Source: Gaiellales bacterium (lineage in GTDB: Bacteria; Actinomycetota; Thermoleophilia; Gaiellales; JAICJC01). Taken from it: a stretch of 64,000 bases of DNA. This document shows positions 19,672 through 28,048 of the stretch, piece by piece (the stretch's first letter is position 1; every line of letters begins with the position of its first letter). Under the pieces are notes generated by a model that saw only the letters and a list, made by a program, of their open reading frames with translations, was not told where the DNA came from and made no database searches. The DNA lies in the NCBI GenBank assembly GCA_036273515.1, contig DASUHM010000044.1, positions 98,816 through 162,815 of the forward strand, written 5' to 3'. A program made the translations under genes and the position numbers.

Positions 19672-20481
19672 GTGACGGGCGACATCGATGTGTGCATCTC
19701 CGGCGCCCTGGGCGGTGTCGGCCGCGAGCTGGTCGCCGGGGTCGTCGCCGCCGACGGCTTCCGGCTGCACTCGGCCGTCGCCCGCCGCGACGCCGGTCGC
19801 GACGCCGGCGAGCTGGTGCTGGGACGGCCGCTGGGCGTGGCCGTCGAGGAAGACCTCGCCGCCGCGCTCGACCGCCGGCCCGACGTGCTGATCGACTACA
19901 CCCACCCCACCGTCGTCCGCACGCACGTCGACCTCGCGCTCGAGCGCGGCGTGCCAGTCGTGATCGGGACGACCGGGCTCACCGACGCCGACTTCGAGCG
20001 CATCGACGCGGCCGCACGCGTCGCCCAAGTCGGCGCGGCGACCGGCAACTTCTCGCTGACGGCGGCGCTCATGCAGCACCTGGCCCGCTTCGCGGCCCGC
20101 CACGTGCCCGACTGGGAGATCATCGAGTACGGATCGGCAACGAAGCCGGACGCCCCCAGCGGCACCGCCCGCGAGCTGGCCGAGCTGCTCGCGCACGCCC
20201 GCGAGGGCGAGCCCACCCCGGCCGTGGCGGAGCCGGTCGGCCCGCCCGAGGCGCGTGGCGCCGAGATCGGCGGAGCGCGGGTGCACTCGGTGCGGCTGGC
20301 GGGATCGAATCCCGCCGTCGAGGTCGTGTTCGGGCTGCCCGGCGAGCGGCTGATCCTGCGCCACGACGAGCAGGGCGATCCGGGCATCTTCGTCGCCGGC
20401 TCGCTGCTGGCAGCCCGCCGCGTCCGCGAGCGGGCCGGGCTCGTGCGCGGCCTCGACGCGCTGCTCTTCGCCGGGAGCTAG
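19672..20481 (+). CDS. dapB: dihydrodipicolinate reductase-like protein (divergent DapB)
   Basis: 269 residues, GTG start. It shows a Rossmann start GALGGVG, the GTTGL substrate/cofactor loop near residue 100, and KPDAPSGTA near 158-166, the DapB K-x-D-x-PSGT signature. DapB reduces tetrahydrodipicolinate with NAD(P)H in lysine/diaminopimelate synthesis. The catalytic HHRHK block normally before PSGT reads EYGSATK here, so the lysine is kept but the histidine pair is lost. There are no lysine-pathway neighbours. Either a functional variant or a DapB-fold dehydrogenase with another substrate. Confidence 0.72.
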   Translation: MTGDIDVCISGALGGVGRELVAGVVAADGFRLHSAVARRDAGRDAGELVLGRPLGVAVEEDLAAALDRRPDVLIDYTHPTVVRTHVDLALERGVPVVIGTTGLTDADFERIDAAARVAQVGAATGNFSLTAALMQHLARFAARHVPDWEIIEYGSATKPDAPSGTARELAELLAHAREGEPTPAVAEPVGPPEARGAEIGGARVHSVRLAGSNPAVEVVFGLPGERLILRHDEQGDPGIFVAGSLLAARRVRERAGLVRGLDALLFAGS

Positions 20482-21485
20482 ACGCCCGGGGCCGGCGCGC
20501 AGCTGGCCCGGGGCGTGAACTGGATCGCGACAGACGACGTTTCCGGCGGCCCGCCGTCGATGCGGGCCAGCAGCAGGCGCGCGGCCTCGCGGCCGACCGC
20601 CACCGGGTCGCGGTCGAAGGCGGCGATCGGCGGCTCCACCGCCTCGAGCAGGGGCGCGTCGTCGAACGTCACAACCGAGAGGTCGGCCGGCACGCGCAGC
20701 CCGGCCGCGCGGGCGGCGTGGAGGACGCCCGGCAGGATCGCCGCCGAGCCGGAGATGACCGCGGTGGGCCGGCTTTGCAGCATCCGCGCCGTCGCCGCCT
20801 CCGCCCCGGCCGGATCGACGACGTCGCGCTCGACGACACCGGCAATCGAGAGCCAGGCGCACGTCGCCTCGAACGCCCGGACGAGCTCGCGGGCGGGCCG
20901 CGACGCCACCCGGCCCGCGACGAGCGCGACCCGGCGATGGCCGAGGCCGCGCAGCTGCTCCACCACCCGCTCGATCCCACCCGCGTGGTCGCACAGCACC
21001 GCACTCGTGCCCGTCACCCCGGCGAGCTCGCAGTCGACCAGCACCACCGGCGCCTGCAGCCGCCCCACCTCCGTCAGCGTCGCCGGGTCGGACTCGTCGG
21101 CGACCGAGAGCAGCAGCCCGTCCACCTTCCGGCGGCGGAACTGGCTCACCTGGGCCGCGTCGAGCTCCGAGGAGCCCTGCGAGCTCGTGACGAGCATCGC
21201 GTAGCCGGCCTTGCGCAGAGCGCTCTCGGCGGCCAGCGCCATCGCCGCGTAGAACGGCGAGGAGACGTCGCGCACGACGGCGGCGACGGTCATGGTCGAG
21301 CCCCGCCGCAGGCTGGCGGCGAGCATGTTCGGCTCGTACCCCAGCTCGTCCACGACGGCCATCACCCGCGCGCGCATCGCCACGCTCACGTCCGGATGCC
21401 CCGACAGGACACGCGAGACCGACGACATCGCCACTCCGGCACGGTCGGCAACCTCGCGCAAGCTGAGGCTCGGGGGGCCGCTCAC
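20478..21485 (-). CDS. LacI-family transcriptional regulator
   Basis: 335 residues from GTG 21485. The N-terminal helix-turn-helix reads LREVADRAGVAMSSVSRVLSG, followed by the hinge helix NMLAASLRR and a periplasmic-binding-like sugar domain ending VVTFDDAPLLEAVEPP. It is one base downstream of the enolase-superfamily gene and so part of the same operon; it probably senses that pathway's substrate and regulates the 22-28 kb island. The last codons overlap the convergent dapB-like stop. Confidence 0.93.
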   Translation of the reverse strand: MSGPPSLSLREVADRAGVAMSSVSRVLSGHPDVSVAMRARVMAVVDELGYEPNMLAASLRRGSTMTVAAVVRDVSSPFYAAMALAAESALRKAGYAMLVTSSQGSSELDAAQVSQFRRRKVDGLLLSVADESDPATLTEVGRLQAPVVLVDCELAGVTGTSAVLCDHAGGIERVVEQLRGLGHRRVALVAGRVASRPARELVRAFEATCAWLSIAGVVERDVVDPAGAEAATARMLQSRPTAVISGSAAILPGVLHAARAAGLRVPADLSVVTFDDAPLLEAVEPPIAAFDRDPVAVGREAARLLLARIDGGPPETSSVAIQFTPRASCAPAPGV

Positions 21486-21486
21486 G

Positions 21487-22605
21487 TCATTCCGCAGTGC
21501 TCCAGAGTGGCGCCCCCAACCTGCCCAGATCCACCTCGACCCCCAGCCCGGGGCCGGTGGGCGCCGACCCGCGCCCACCCGACGAGCGGGGCTCGTACCC
21601 CGCGACGTGCTCGTTCGTCCAGTCGTTCATGAACGACACCGTGAACAGCGTACGCGCCCTCGTGCTCGCCGCAAGGTGCGAGACGGCGGCCGTTACGAGA
21701 TCGCCGCCCCAGGTGTCCTCGATCGTGACCGCGAGGCCGAGCGCGTCGGCCAGGTCGCGCATCTGGCGAGCTTTGGTGAGCCCGCCGACCTTCGAGACCT
21801 TGAGGTTGAACGCCTCCATCGCCCGCGCCTCGTGCGCGCGCACGAGCGACGGGGCGTCGGAGATGCACTCGTCGAGGACGAACGGGAGGGCCGAGCGCTC
21901 GCGCACGTATCGACACGCCTCGAGGGTCGGGCAGGGCTGCTCGATGTAGACGCGGTCGAGGCCGGCCAGCATACCCACGGCGGCCACGCCCTCCTGGGTC
22001 GTGTAGCGCCCGTTGGCGTCGGCGATGACGACGTCGTCGTGGCCGCACCGGGCCAGCACCGCGCGGACGCGGTCGGCATCGACGCGGGGACTGTCCCCGA
22101 CCTTCAGCTGGAACCGGGTGATGCCCTCCGCCCGAAGCGCCGTCACGTGCTCGGCCATCGCGCTCGGATCGCCGAGCGGGATGGCGACGTAGAGCGGGTA
22201 CGACTCGTTGCGCAGCCCGCCGAGGAGCGTCGTCACCGACACGCCCCGGGCGCGCGCGGCCGCGTCCCAGCAGGCGACGTCGATGGCGCTCTTGGCGTAC
22301 TCGTGGCCGGTGAGGACGGCGTCCATGCGGTCGCCGACGGCGAGGAACTCGGCCGGGTCGGCGCCGACCACCGCCGGGGCCAGCTCGCGCAGCGCCGCGC
22401 GGGCGCCCTCGGCATGGGCGGCCAGATACGTGCTGCCGAGCGGGCAGGTCTCGCCGAAGCCCTCGACGCCGTCCGCGGTCAGGACGCGCACCACGGTCGA
22501 GGCCAGCGAGGCGATCGAGCGCCCGCCCGACATCACGTACTCCTCGCCGACATACGTCAGCTCGTAGCCGTAGACCTCGACGCGCGCGATCGCCGTGCCC
22601 TCCAC
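21487..22605 (-). CDS. mandelate racemase/muconate lactonizing enzyme family dehydratase
   Basis: 372 residues from GTG 22605. Enolase-superfamily elements are visible: capping N-terminus YVMSGGRSIASLASTVVRV, the catalytic strand FQLKVG, metal ligands in VIADANGR, YIEQP and VLDECISD, and the second lysine region FNLKVSKVGG. The capping sequence and GETCPLGSTYL segment resemble cis-3-hydroxy-L-proline dehydratases, which I offer as the best guess. It would abstract an alpha proton and eliminate water from a hydroxy acid. Co-transcribed with the unknown gene upstream and the LacI regulator downstream. Confidence 0.88.
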   Translation of the reverse strand: MEGTAIARVEVYGYELTYVGEEYVMSGGRSIASLASTVVRVLTADGVEGFGETCPLGSTYLAAHAEGARAALRELAPAVVGADPAEFLAVGDRMDAVLTGHEYAKSAIDVACWDAAARARGVSVTTLLGGLRNESYPLYVAIPLGDPSAMAEHVTALRAEGITRFQLKVGDSPRVDADRVRAVLARCGHDDVVIADANGRYTTQEGVAAVGMLAGLDRVYIEQPCPTLEACRYVRERSALPFVLDECISDAPSLVRAHEARAMEAFNLKVSKVGGLTKARQMRDLADALGLAVTIEDTWGGDLVTAAVSHLAASTRARTLFTVSFMNDWTNEHVAGYEPRSSGGRGSAPTGPGLGVEVDLGRLGAPLWSTAE

Positions 22606-22643
22606 GGGCCCGACTCTACTCCGTTCGAGGCCAGGCCCCGGGT

Positions 22644-23930
22644 TCAGTCTGCGTGCCAGACCTCGAAGTGACGGCGGTGCGTGTCGAGCACGGCGCCCGG
22701 GCGGAAGAAGCGGTCGTAGAAGTCCAGATCGAGGTGCTGCGCCTGGAGCACGTTCATCACCCACACGCTCGGCACGGTGCCGGGGAACTTGCCCCACGTG
22801 TCGATCGTGTAGTCGCACTGCAGCGTCACGCACGCCTTGAACTCGTCCGAATACGGCTCCGCCGAGGCCCGGATCGCCGCCGACTCGCTCCATGCGCCCG
22901 GCGTGTCGGGGTGGTACGGCCCGCCGCGGCCGAACTTGCGCTCGGCGAACGCCTCGACCGCGGCCGCCATCGTCGGGAAGTGCGGCGGGCAGAAGGCGTG
23001 GAAGGTGCCGTCGGTGCGCCCGGTCGGGTTGGGCGTGCCCCAGCGCGGGTCGGTGTCGTAGCGGAAGCCGAGCCCGGGAACCTCGGCCTCGCCCGCTGCG
23101 CCGAGGAGCGCCATGTGCTCGATGCCGTCGTACGACCAGCCGCCGAGGCCCATCGCCTGGAGCAGCAGGGCGCCGTTGTAGCTCGACACCATCAGCTCGG
23201 CCGTGGCCTCGGTCAGCGAGTACTGCTCGACGAACGAGAGCGGCACCGGCTGGGCCGTGTCCACGAGCCCGGCGAACCGCTCGATCCCCGGGATCGGACG
23301 GCCGTTGATGTCGTCGGTCAGGCAGAACCCGTTCTGGGTGAAGAAGCAGATGTTGGCGATGTGGTGCTGGGCGATGTCGGCGACGGGGATCGCGAGCAGC
23401 GAGCCGGGCTCGTTCGCGATCCACGTGTTGTGCCCCTCGAGATAGGGCTCCTCCCGGGGCAGGTAGAGGCGCTCGTCGGAGAGCTTCACGATCCGGTCGC
23501 GGTGGCGCTCGATCATGAGGGCCGGCGTGATCTCCTCCTCGGCCGGGTCGACCAGCGCGCCCGCGTCGCGGGTCGGGAAGTAGTAGAGACCCGAGTCGTC
23601 GGTGTAGAAGAGCTCGCTCGTGTGGAATCCGGCCGCCGAGGGGATCGTGCGGCCGGCGGCGGCGCCGTTGTAGTTGGCGAAGTGGGGCGCGTAGCGGGCG
23701 TGGCGGGTGATGCCGTAATGCCAGCCGGTCGTGCCGGCCATCGCCGTCAGGATGAGCAGCGTCTCGAGCTCGGTGAGCGGGACGTGATCGTGGTTCGAGG
23801 TGTAGGCGAGCGGGCCGTCCGGTATGGCGCCGCCCATCGGGAAGCGTCGCGACCGGCGGCCGTAGAGCGCGTCGAGGAGCGGGAAGCGGGTCAGCTCGGC
23901 CAGGGCCGCGTCGACGGAGTGCGTGTCCAT
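22644..23930 (-). CDS. conserved protein of unknown function, possibly nitroreductase-like
   Basis: 428 residues from ATG 23930, with a perfect AGGAGG ribosome site seven bases away. I do not recognise the family with confidence. The segment TIPSAAGFHTSELFYTDDSG plus GLYYF echoes the PSAGALHPxELY...VYHY block of SagB/nitroreductase-like FMN proteins. The C-terminal part is rich in aromatic and acidic residues (LDLDFYDRFFRPG). It lies between the FGGY kinase (8 bases upstream) and the dehydratase (38 bases downstream), so it is probably an enzyme of the same catabolic pathway. No signal peptide or membrane segment. Confidence 0.7.
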   Translation of the reverse strand: MDTHSVDAALAELTRFPLLDALYGRRSRRFPMGGAIPDGPLAYTSNHDHVPLTELETLLILTAMAGTTGWHYGITRHARYAPHFANYNGAAAGRTIPSAAGFHTSELFYTDDSGLYYFPTRDAGALVDPAEEEITPALMIERHRDRIVKLSDERLYLPREEPYLEGHNTWIANEPGSLLAIPVADIAQHHIANICFFTQNGFCLTDDINGRPIPGIERFAGLVDTAQPVPLSFVEQYSLTEATAELMVSSYNGALLLQAMGLGGWSYDGIEHMALLGAAGEAEVPGLGFRYDTDPRWGTPNPTGRTDGTFHAFCPPHFPTMAAAVEAFAERKFGRGGPYHPDTPGAWSESAAIRASAEPYSDEFKACVTLQCDYTIDTWGKFPGTVPSVWVMNVLQAQHLDLDFYDRFFRPGAVLDTHRRHFEVWHAD

Positions 23931-23938
23931 GTGTCCTC

Positions 23939-25450
23939 CTAGAAGAGGGGCTTGAGCGCCTCGTAGAGCGCCCGGTGCCGCGCGTGCAGGTCGTCGTAGA
24001 GCGCGCGCCGCTCCGGGTCGGGGAGGGCGGGCTCGACGCGCGGCCCGGCCATCGTCAGGCTGGCCGTGCGGGCGTCGGGATGCAGGCCGGCGCCGGACGC
24101 GGCCAGCATCGCCGCGCCGCGGGCGGTCGTCTCGACGTCGTACGGGCGGGTGACCGGGAGGCCGGTCACGTCGGCCCGGATCTGGCGCAGAAGGCCGCCG
24201 CGGGCGCCGCCGGCGACGCAGACGAGCTCGGTCGGCTCGAGGCCGGCCGCGCCCATCGCCTCGAGCACGTCGCGCAGGGCATAGGCATTGCCCTCGAGCA
24301 GCGCCCGGGCCAGGTGCGCGCGGCCGTGGGCGGCGGTGAGCCCGAACCATCCGGCCCGGGCGTCGGCGTTCCACTCCGGCGCCATCGCGCCGGCCAGGGC
24401 GGGCACCCAGAGGACGCCGCCGGCCCCGGCGGGCACGGCCTCGGCGAGATCGTTCAGGAGCTCGTACACGTCCGTGCCGGTGGCCGCCGACCGCGCCGCC
24501 TCGACCGAGCCGAGCTCGTCGCGAAACCAGCGGTAGGCGCCGCCGGAGAGCCAGCCCGGGTTCTCGAGCAGCCAGCCGCCGGGGTCGGCGTGCGGGTGCA
24601 GCTCGGTGACGCCGTCCGGGTCGAGCGCCGGCCCCGGCGCGACGGCGCACACCGGCTCGGCCGTGCCCATGACGTCACACACGGCGCCGGGCTCGACGAC
24701 GCCCGCGCCGAGGGTCGCCGCCATCTCGTCGCCGCAGCCGAGCACGACCAGCGTCGAGGCGTCAAGCCCGGCCGCCTCGCGCAGCCACGGCGCGACCGGC
24801 CCGAGCACCGAGTCGGCCGCGCGCACCGGGGCGAGCGAGCCGGGATCGATTCCGAAGGCGGCGCACGCCTCCTCCGACCAGTCCCCGGTCTCGACGTCGA
24901 GCAGCATCGACGACGACGCGTTGGAGGGGTCGACGGCCACCTCGCCGGCGGCCCGCCAGGCCACGAACGACCCCGGCAGCAGGAACCACCGCGCGGCCCG
25001 GTGCTGGTCGGGGCGGTTGCCCGCCAGCCAGGCGATCTTGGCCGCCACGTGGCCGGGGTCGATGTTGCAGCCGGTGAGCGCGCGCAGGCGCTCGGGGTCG
25101 ATCCGCTCCGCCGCGGCGGCGCACTCGGGTCCCGCCCGCCGGTCCATCCAGATCAGGGCCGGGCCGAGCGGCTCGCCGGAGGCGTCGGCCGGCACCATCC
25201 CGTCGAGCTGGGAGCCGAACGAGATCGCCCGCAACGGCCGGGTGCCGACCTCGCGGCGGATCTCGAGCAGCGCCTGGGCGACCGCCCCGAGCCACTCGCG
25301 GGCGTCCTGCTCGGCCCAGCCCGGGTGCGGGTAGGAGAGCGTGTGGGGGATGTAGCTCGTGGCGACGTGGGTGCCGTCGGCCGCGATCGCCTGCGCGCAG
25401 GTGCCCTGCGAGCCCACGTCGACGCCGACGACCAGATCGGCGTCGCTCAC
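23939..25450 (-). CDS. FGGY-family carbohydrate kinase (xylulokinase-like)
   Basis: 503 residues, GTG start overlapping the GntR stop by four bases. The N-terminal ATPase part begins VVGVDVGSQGTCAQAI; substrate/catalytic Asp lies in LIWMDRRAG; the C-terminal phosphate loop reads VCVAGGARGGLLRQIRADV. FGGY kinases phosphorylate ketoses or polyols. Neighbouring alcohol dehydrogenase and TIM-barrel proteins suggest that a polyol is oxidised to a ketose and then phosphorylated (inference). D-xylulose is one candidate, but FGGY specificity is not predictable from sequence alone. Confidence 0.9.
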   Translation of the reverse strand: MSDADLVVGVDVGSQGTCAQAIAADGTHVATSYIPHTLSYPHPGWAEQDAREWLGAVAQALLEIRREVGTRPLRAISFGSQLDGMVPADASGEPLGPALIWMDRRAGPECAAAAERIDPERLRALTGCNIDPGHVAAKIAWLAGNRPDQHRAARWFLLPGSFVAWRAAGEVAVDPSNASSSMLLDVETGDWSEEACAAFGIDPGSLAPVRAADSVLGPVAPWLREAAGLDASTLVVLGCGDEMAATLGAGVVEPGAVCDVMGTAEPVCAVAPGPALDPDGVTELHPHADPGGWLLENPGWLSGGAYRWFRDELGSVEAARSAATGTDVYELLNDLAEAVPAGAGGVLWVPALAGAMAPEWNADARAGWFGLTAAHGRAHLARALLEGNAYALRDVLEAMGAAGLEPTELVCVAGGARGGLLRQIRADVTGLPVTRPYDVETTARGAAMLAASGAGLHPDARTASLTMAGPRVEPALPDPERRALYDDLHARHRALYEALKPLF

Positions 25451-26193
25451 CTCGTCTCCTCGCCGTCGCCGGGGCCGCGCCGGTACACCGAGATCTCGAA
25501 GGCGTCGGCCACGTGGTGCTCGCGCGAGACCATCGCGACGGCACCGTCGGCCGTGCTGTCGACCTGCCAGAGCGTCAGGAGCAGCGTGCCCCGGGGCACG
25601 CCCAGGCGCAGCGCCACGTCGCCCATCGCCATGTCCGGCGTGATCGTGGCGACGCCGTGGTGCACCGTCGCCCCCCGTTCGGCCAGCGCGGCGTAGACCG
25701 AGCCCTGGGCGGCGGCCGCCATCGCCGGCGGCGAGAGCAGGTCGCTGCGGCACCAGTCGGTCTCGTCCACGACCCGGCGCCCGCCGGCGGTGCGCACGCG
25801 GCGCAGCATGCTCGTCGGCTCGCCGACCTCGATCCCGAGCGCCGCCGCGACCTCGGGCGACGCCGGCTCGGCGGCGCAGGTCTCGTCGACCGTCCCCGGC
25901 TCGAGACCCATCCCCGCGATCATCGACGAGACGCCGAAGTTGCGGCTGAGATCGTTCCGCATCAGCGGCCGGTCGGTGACGTAGGTGCCCGACCCGTGCA
26001 GCCGGCGCAGGAGGCCGTCCTCCTCGAGCAGCGCGATCGCCGCCCGCAGCGAGCTGCGCGACACGCCCAGGCTGCGGGCCAGCTCGGGCTCGCCGGGGAG
26101 GCGGTCGCCGGGGCCGAACTCGCCCGCCACCACCCGCTCGCGCAGCCCGTCGGCGATCGAGTGGCGCAGCGAGCGGCGGTTGAGCGTCGTCAC
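25447..26193 (-). CDS. GntR-family regulator with UTRA-type effector domain
   Basis: 248 residues from GTG 26193. The winged helix spans about residues 10-70 (RLPGEPELARSLGVSRSSLRAAIALLEEDG), followed by a UTRA/HutC-like ligand domain with ISVYRRG at the end. Located between the alcohol dehydrogenase and the FGGY kinase on one strand, it is the best candidate to control the operon and the divergent TIM-barrel gene. A TTGTnnnACAA palindrome at 27318-27328 fits a GntR-type site. Confidence 0.9.
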   Translation of the reverse strand: MTTLNRRSLRHSIADGLRERVVAGEFGPGDRLPGEPELARSLGVSRSSLRAAIALLEEDGLLRRLHGSGTYVTDRPLMRNDLSRNFGVSSMIAGMGLEPGTVDETCAAEPASPEVAAALGIEVGEPTSMLRRVRTAGGRRVVDETDWCRSDLLSPPAMAAAAQGSVYAALAERGATVHHGVATITPDMAMGDVALRLGVPRGTLLLTLWQVDSTADGAVAMVSREHHVADAFEISVYRRGPGDGEETR

Positions 26194-26203
26194 GCCGGGG
26201 ATC

Positions 26204-27262
26204 CTACGGCTCCACCACGACCTTGAGCACCTCACCGGCGCGGATGCGCCCGAACGCGGCCGGTGCGTTGTCGAGATCGACGACGTCCGAGACGACGGCG
26301 CGCAGGCCGCCGATGTCGTCGGCCAGCATGTCGAGCGCGTGCACCTGGTCGCGGTGGCGCGAGGCGTAGGAGCCATGCACCTGCACCTCGCGGTAGTGCA
26401 GCACGTTCGAGGGGAAGTTGATGTGGGTCGTGCCCTTCGGCAGGCCGCCGAAGAAGAGCACGCGGCCGCGCGGCGCTGCCATCTCCATCGCCTGCTCCTG
26501 GGCCTTGTCGTTCGAGCAGGCGACGATGACGACGTCGGCGCCGATGTCGTCCGTCGCCGCACGCACGGCGGCCAGGCCGTCGGCGCTCGACGAGTCGACG
26601 TATGCCATGCGCTCGTCGCCGAGGATCTCGCGGGCCAGCTCGAGCCGGGCCGCGGCGGTCTCGACCAGCAGCACCTGGCCGGCGCCCTCGAGCCGGGCGA
26701 TGGCGGCATGCGCCGTCCCCACCGGGCCGGCGCCGATCACGGCGACGGTGTCGTCGAGGCCGACCGAGATGTCCTTGTGGCCGCAGATCGCGTCGGAGAG
26801 CGGGTCGGTGAACGTGGCGTGCGCGTCGGAGAGGCCCTCGGGGATGCGGAAGAGGTTCTTGAGCGCGACCTCGGGGATCGCGACCAGCTCGGCGTACGCG
26901 CCCTGGTAGTCGAAGCCCATCAGGCCGCCGTTCCCGCACAGGTGCTCGTTTCCGCTGCGGCACAGGCGGCAGCGCCCGCACCAGAGCGTCGAGATGCAGT
27001 GCACGTGGTCGCCGATCTCGAGGCCCGCGGCGGCGATCTCGTCGGCCGCGCCGGAGCCGATCTCGATCAGCTCGCCGCTGATCTCGTGGCCGAGCACCCA
27101 CGGCGGCGAGATGCGGCGGTCGCCGTTGTAGAAGGTGCGCACGTCGGTGCCGCAGATGCCGCACGCGGTGACGCGCAGGAGGACGCCGCCGTCGGCGCAG
27201 CGGGCGTCGGGCACCGTGCCCACCGACATCGTGCCCGGGCCGTCCCAGATCGCTGCTCGCAA
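26204..27262 (-). CDS. zinc-dependent medium-chain alcohol/polyol dehydrogenase
   Basis: 352 residues. The catalytic zinc region reads TACGICGTDVRTFYNGDR and VLGHEISGELIEIG; four structural-zinc cysteines are in CGRCRLCRSGNEHLCG; the NAD loop is VIGAGPVGTAHAAIA. This is the sorbitol/threonine dehydrogenase branch. I chose the TTG at 27262 because GGGAGGGTGGGGA lies directly upstream and the protein then begins LRAAIWDGPG; a GTG at 27286 is possible. Likely oxidises a polyol for the adjacent kinase. Confidence 0.9.
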   Translation of the reverse strand: MRAAIWDGPGTMSVGTVPDARCADGGVLLRVTACGICGTDVRTFYNGDRRISPPWVLGHEISGELIEIGSGAADEIAAAGLEIGDHVHCISTLWCGRCRLCRSGNEHLCGNGGLMGFDYQGAYAELVAIPEVALKNLFRIPEGLSDAHATFTDPLSDAICGHKDISVGLDDTVAVIGAGPVGTAHAAIARLEGAGQVLLVETAAARLELAREILGDERMAYVDSSSADGLAAVRAATDDIGADVVIVACSNDKAQEQAMEMAAPRGRVLFFGGLPKGTTHINFPSNVLHYREVQVHGSYASRHRDQVHALDMLADDIGGLRAVVSDVVDLDNAPAAFGRIRAGEVLKVVVEP

Positions 27263-27317
27263 GTCCCCACCCTCCCGTGGTCGCACGTCGTACTCTTGGA
27301 GCGCGTATCATACCGAC

Positions 27318-27328
27318 TTGTCCGACAA
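27318..27328. promoter_or_regulatory. candidate GntR operator TTGTCCGACAA
   Basis: The 11-mer is a perfect inverted repeat (TTGT-CCG-ACAA) and fits the TnGTnnnACnA pattern of FadR-type GntR regulators. It lies in the 79-base gap between the divergent dehydrogenase and TIM-barrel genes, directly ahead of the latter's GGAGG. A similar element precedes the permease gene (29682-29692). Confidence 0.5.
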
Positions 27329-27341
27329 CTTGGAGGATCTG

Positions 27342-28013
27342 GTGATCGAGTTCATCTTCATGCTCACGCGGGACGACCTGACGCTGACCGACGCCCGCGC
27401 CGTCTACGCCTCGATCGCCGGAAGCGGCGTGACCCACGTCGGCTGCAAGGACGTCGGCCTGCCCCGCGACGAGCTCTCCGCGCTCATGGACGACATCCGC
27501 AGCAACGGCCACACGACGCACCTCGAGGTCGTGTCCGAGACGCCCGAGGACACGCTCACGTCGGCCCGCGCCGCCGCCGAGATCGGCCCGGACTACCTGA
27601 TCGGCGGGACGCTGATCGAGCCGGTGCAGGAGATCATCGCCGGCACCGGCATCAGGTTCTTCCCCTACGTCGGCCAGATCGTCGGCCACCCCTGCCTGCT
27701 GCGCGGCTCCATCGACGAGATCGCCGAAGACGCCCGCCGCGCCGAGGCCCTCGGCGTCGACGGCATCAACCTGCTCGCCTACCGCTACGACAAGGACGTG
27801 AACGCCCTGGTCGAGGCCGTCGTCGGCGCCACCTCTCTGCCGGTGATCGCGGCCGGCTCCGTCGACTCGCCCGCGCGCATCCAGGCGCTCAACGAGCGGG
27901 GCGTGTGGGCCTTCACGATCGGCACCGCCGCGCTGGACGGCGTCCTCGTCTCGGGCGGCTCGCTCGACGACCAGCTGCGCTGCGCGCTCGACGCCGCCGC
28001 GGCGGTGGTGTAG
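27342..28013 (+). CDS. TIM-barrel protein of unknown function
   Basis: 223 residues from GTG 27342, preceded by GGAGG at five bases. The repeated beta-alpha pattern and the C-terminal phosphate-type loops (LPVIAAGSVDSPARIQAL, then GVWAFTIGTAALDG) indicate a small TIM barrel of the HisA/KDPG-aldolase/epimerase class. An HVGCKDVGLP segment near residue 28 may bear an active-site lysine. It is divergent from the alcohol dehydrogenase and probably belongs to the same sugar/polyol pathway as aldolase, epimerase or isomerase. I cannot name the reaction. Confidence 0.75.
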   Translation: MIEFIFMLTRDDLTLTDARAVYASIAGSGVTHVGCKDVGLPRDELSALMDDIRSNGHTTHLEVVSETPEDTLTSARAAAEIGPDYLIGGTLIEPVQEIIAGTGIRFFPYVGQIVGHPCLLRGSIDEIAEDARRAEALGVDGINLLAYRYDKDVNALVEAVVGATSLPVIAAGSVDSPARIQALNERGVWAFTIGTAALDGVLVSGGSLDDQLRCALDAAAAVV

Positions 28014-28047
28014 GGGCCGAAGCCCCCACACCTCCCGCCTGCGGAGG
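28013..28047. terminator. two small hairpins between convergent genes
   Basis: GGGGC-cgaa-GCCCC (28013-28026) overlaps the plus-strand stop, and CCTCC...GGAGG (28031-28047) abuts the stop of the permease. No T-tract is present, so intrinsic termination is possible but not certain. Confidence 0.35.
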
Positions 28048-28048
28048 G

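Noticed and set aside
20300..20320. tRNA T-loop-like GGGATCGAATCCCGCC
   Set aside because: It lies within the dapB-like coding frame; no acceptor stem or anticodon arm can be built around it.
22086..22098. GGGGACTGTCCCC palindrome resembling the dispersed repeat family
   Set aside because: It encodes conserved residues (VGDSPR) in the middle of the enolase-superfamily gene, so it is more likely coincidence than an inserted element.
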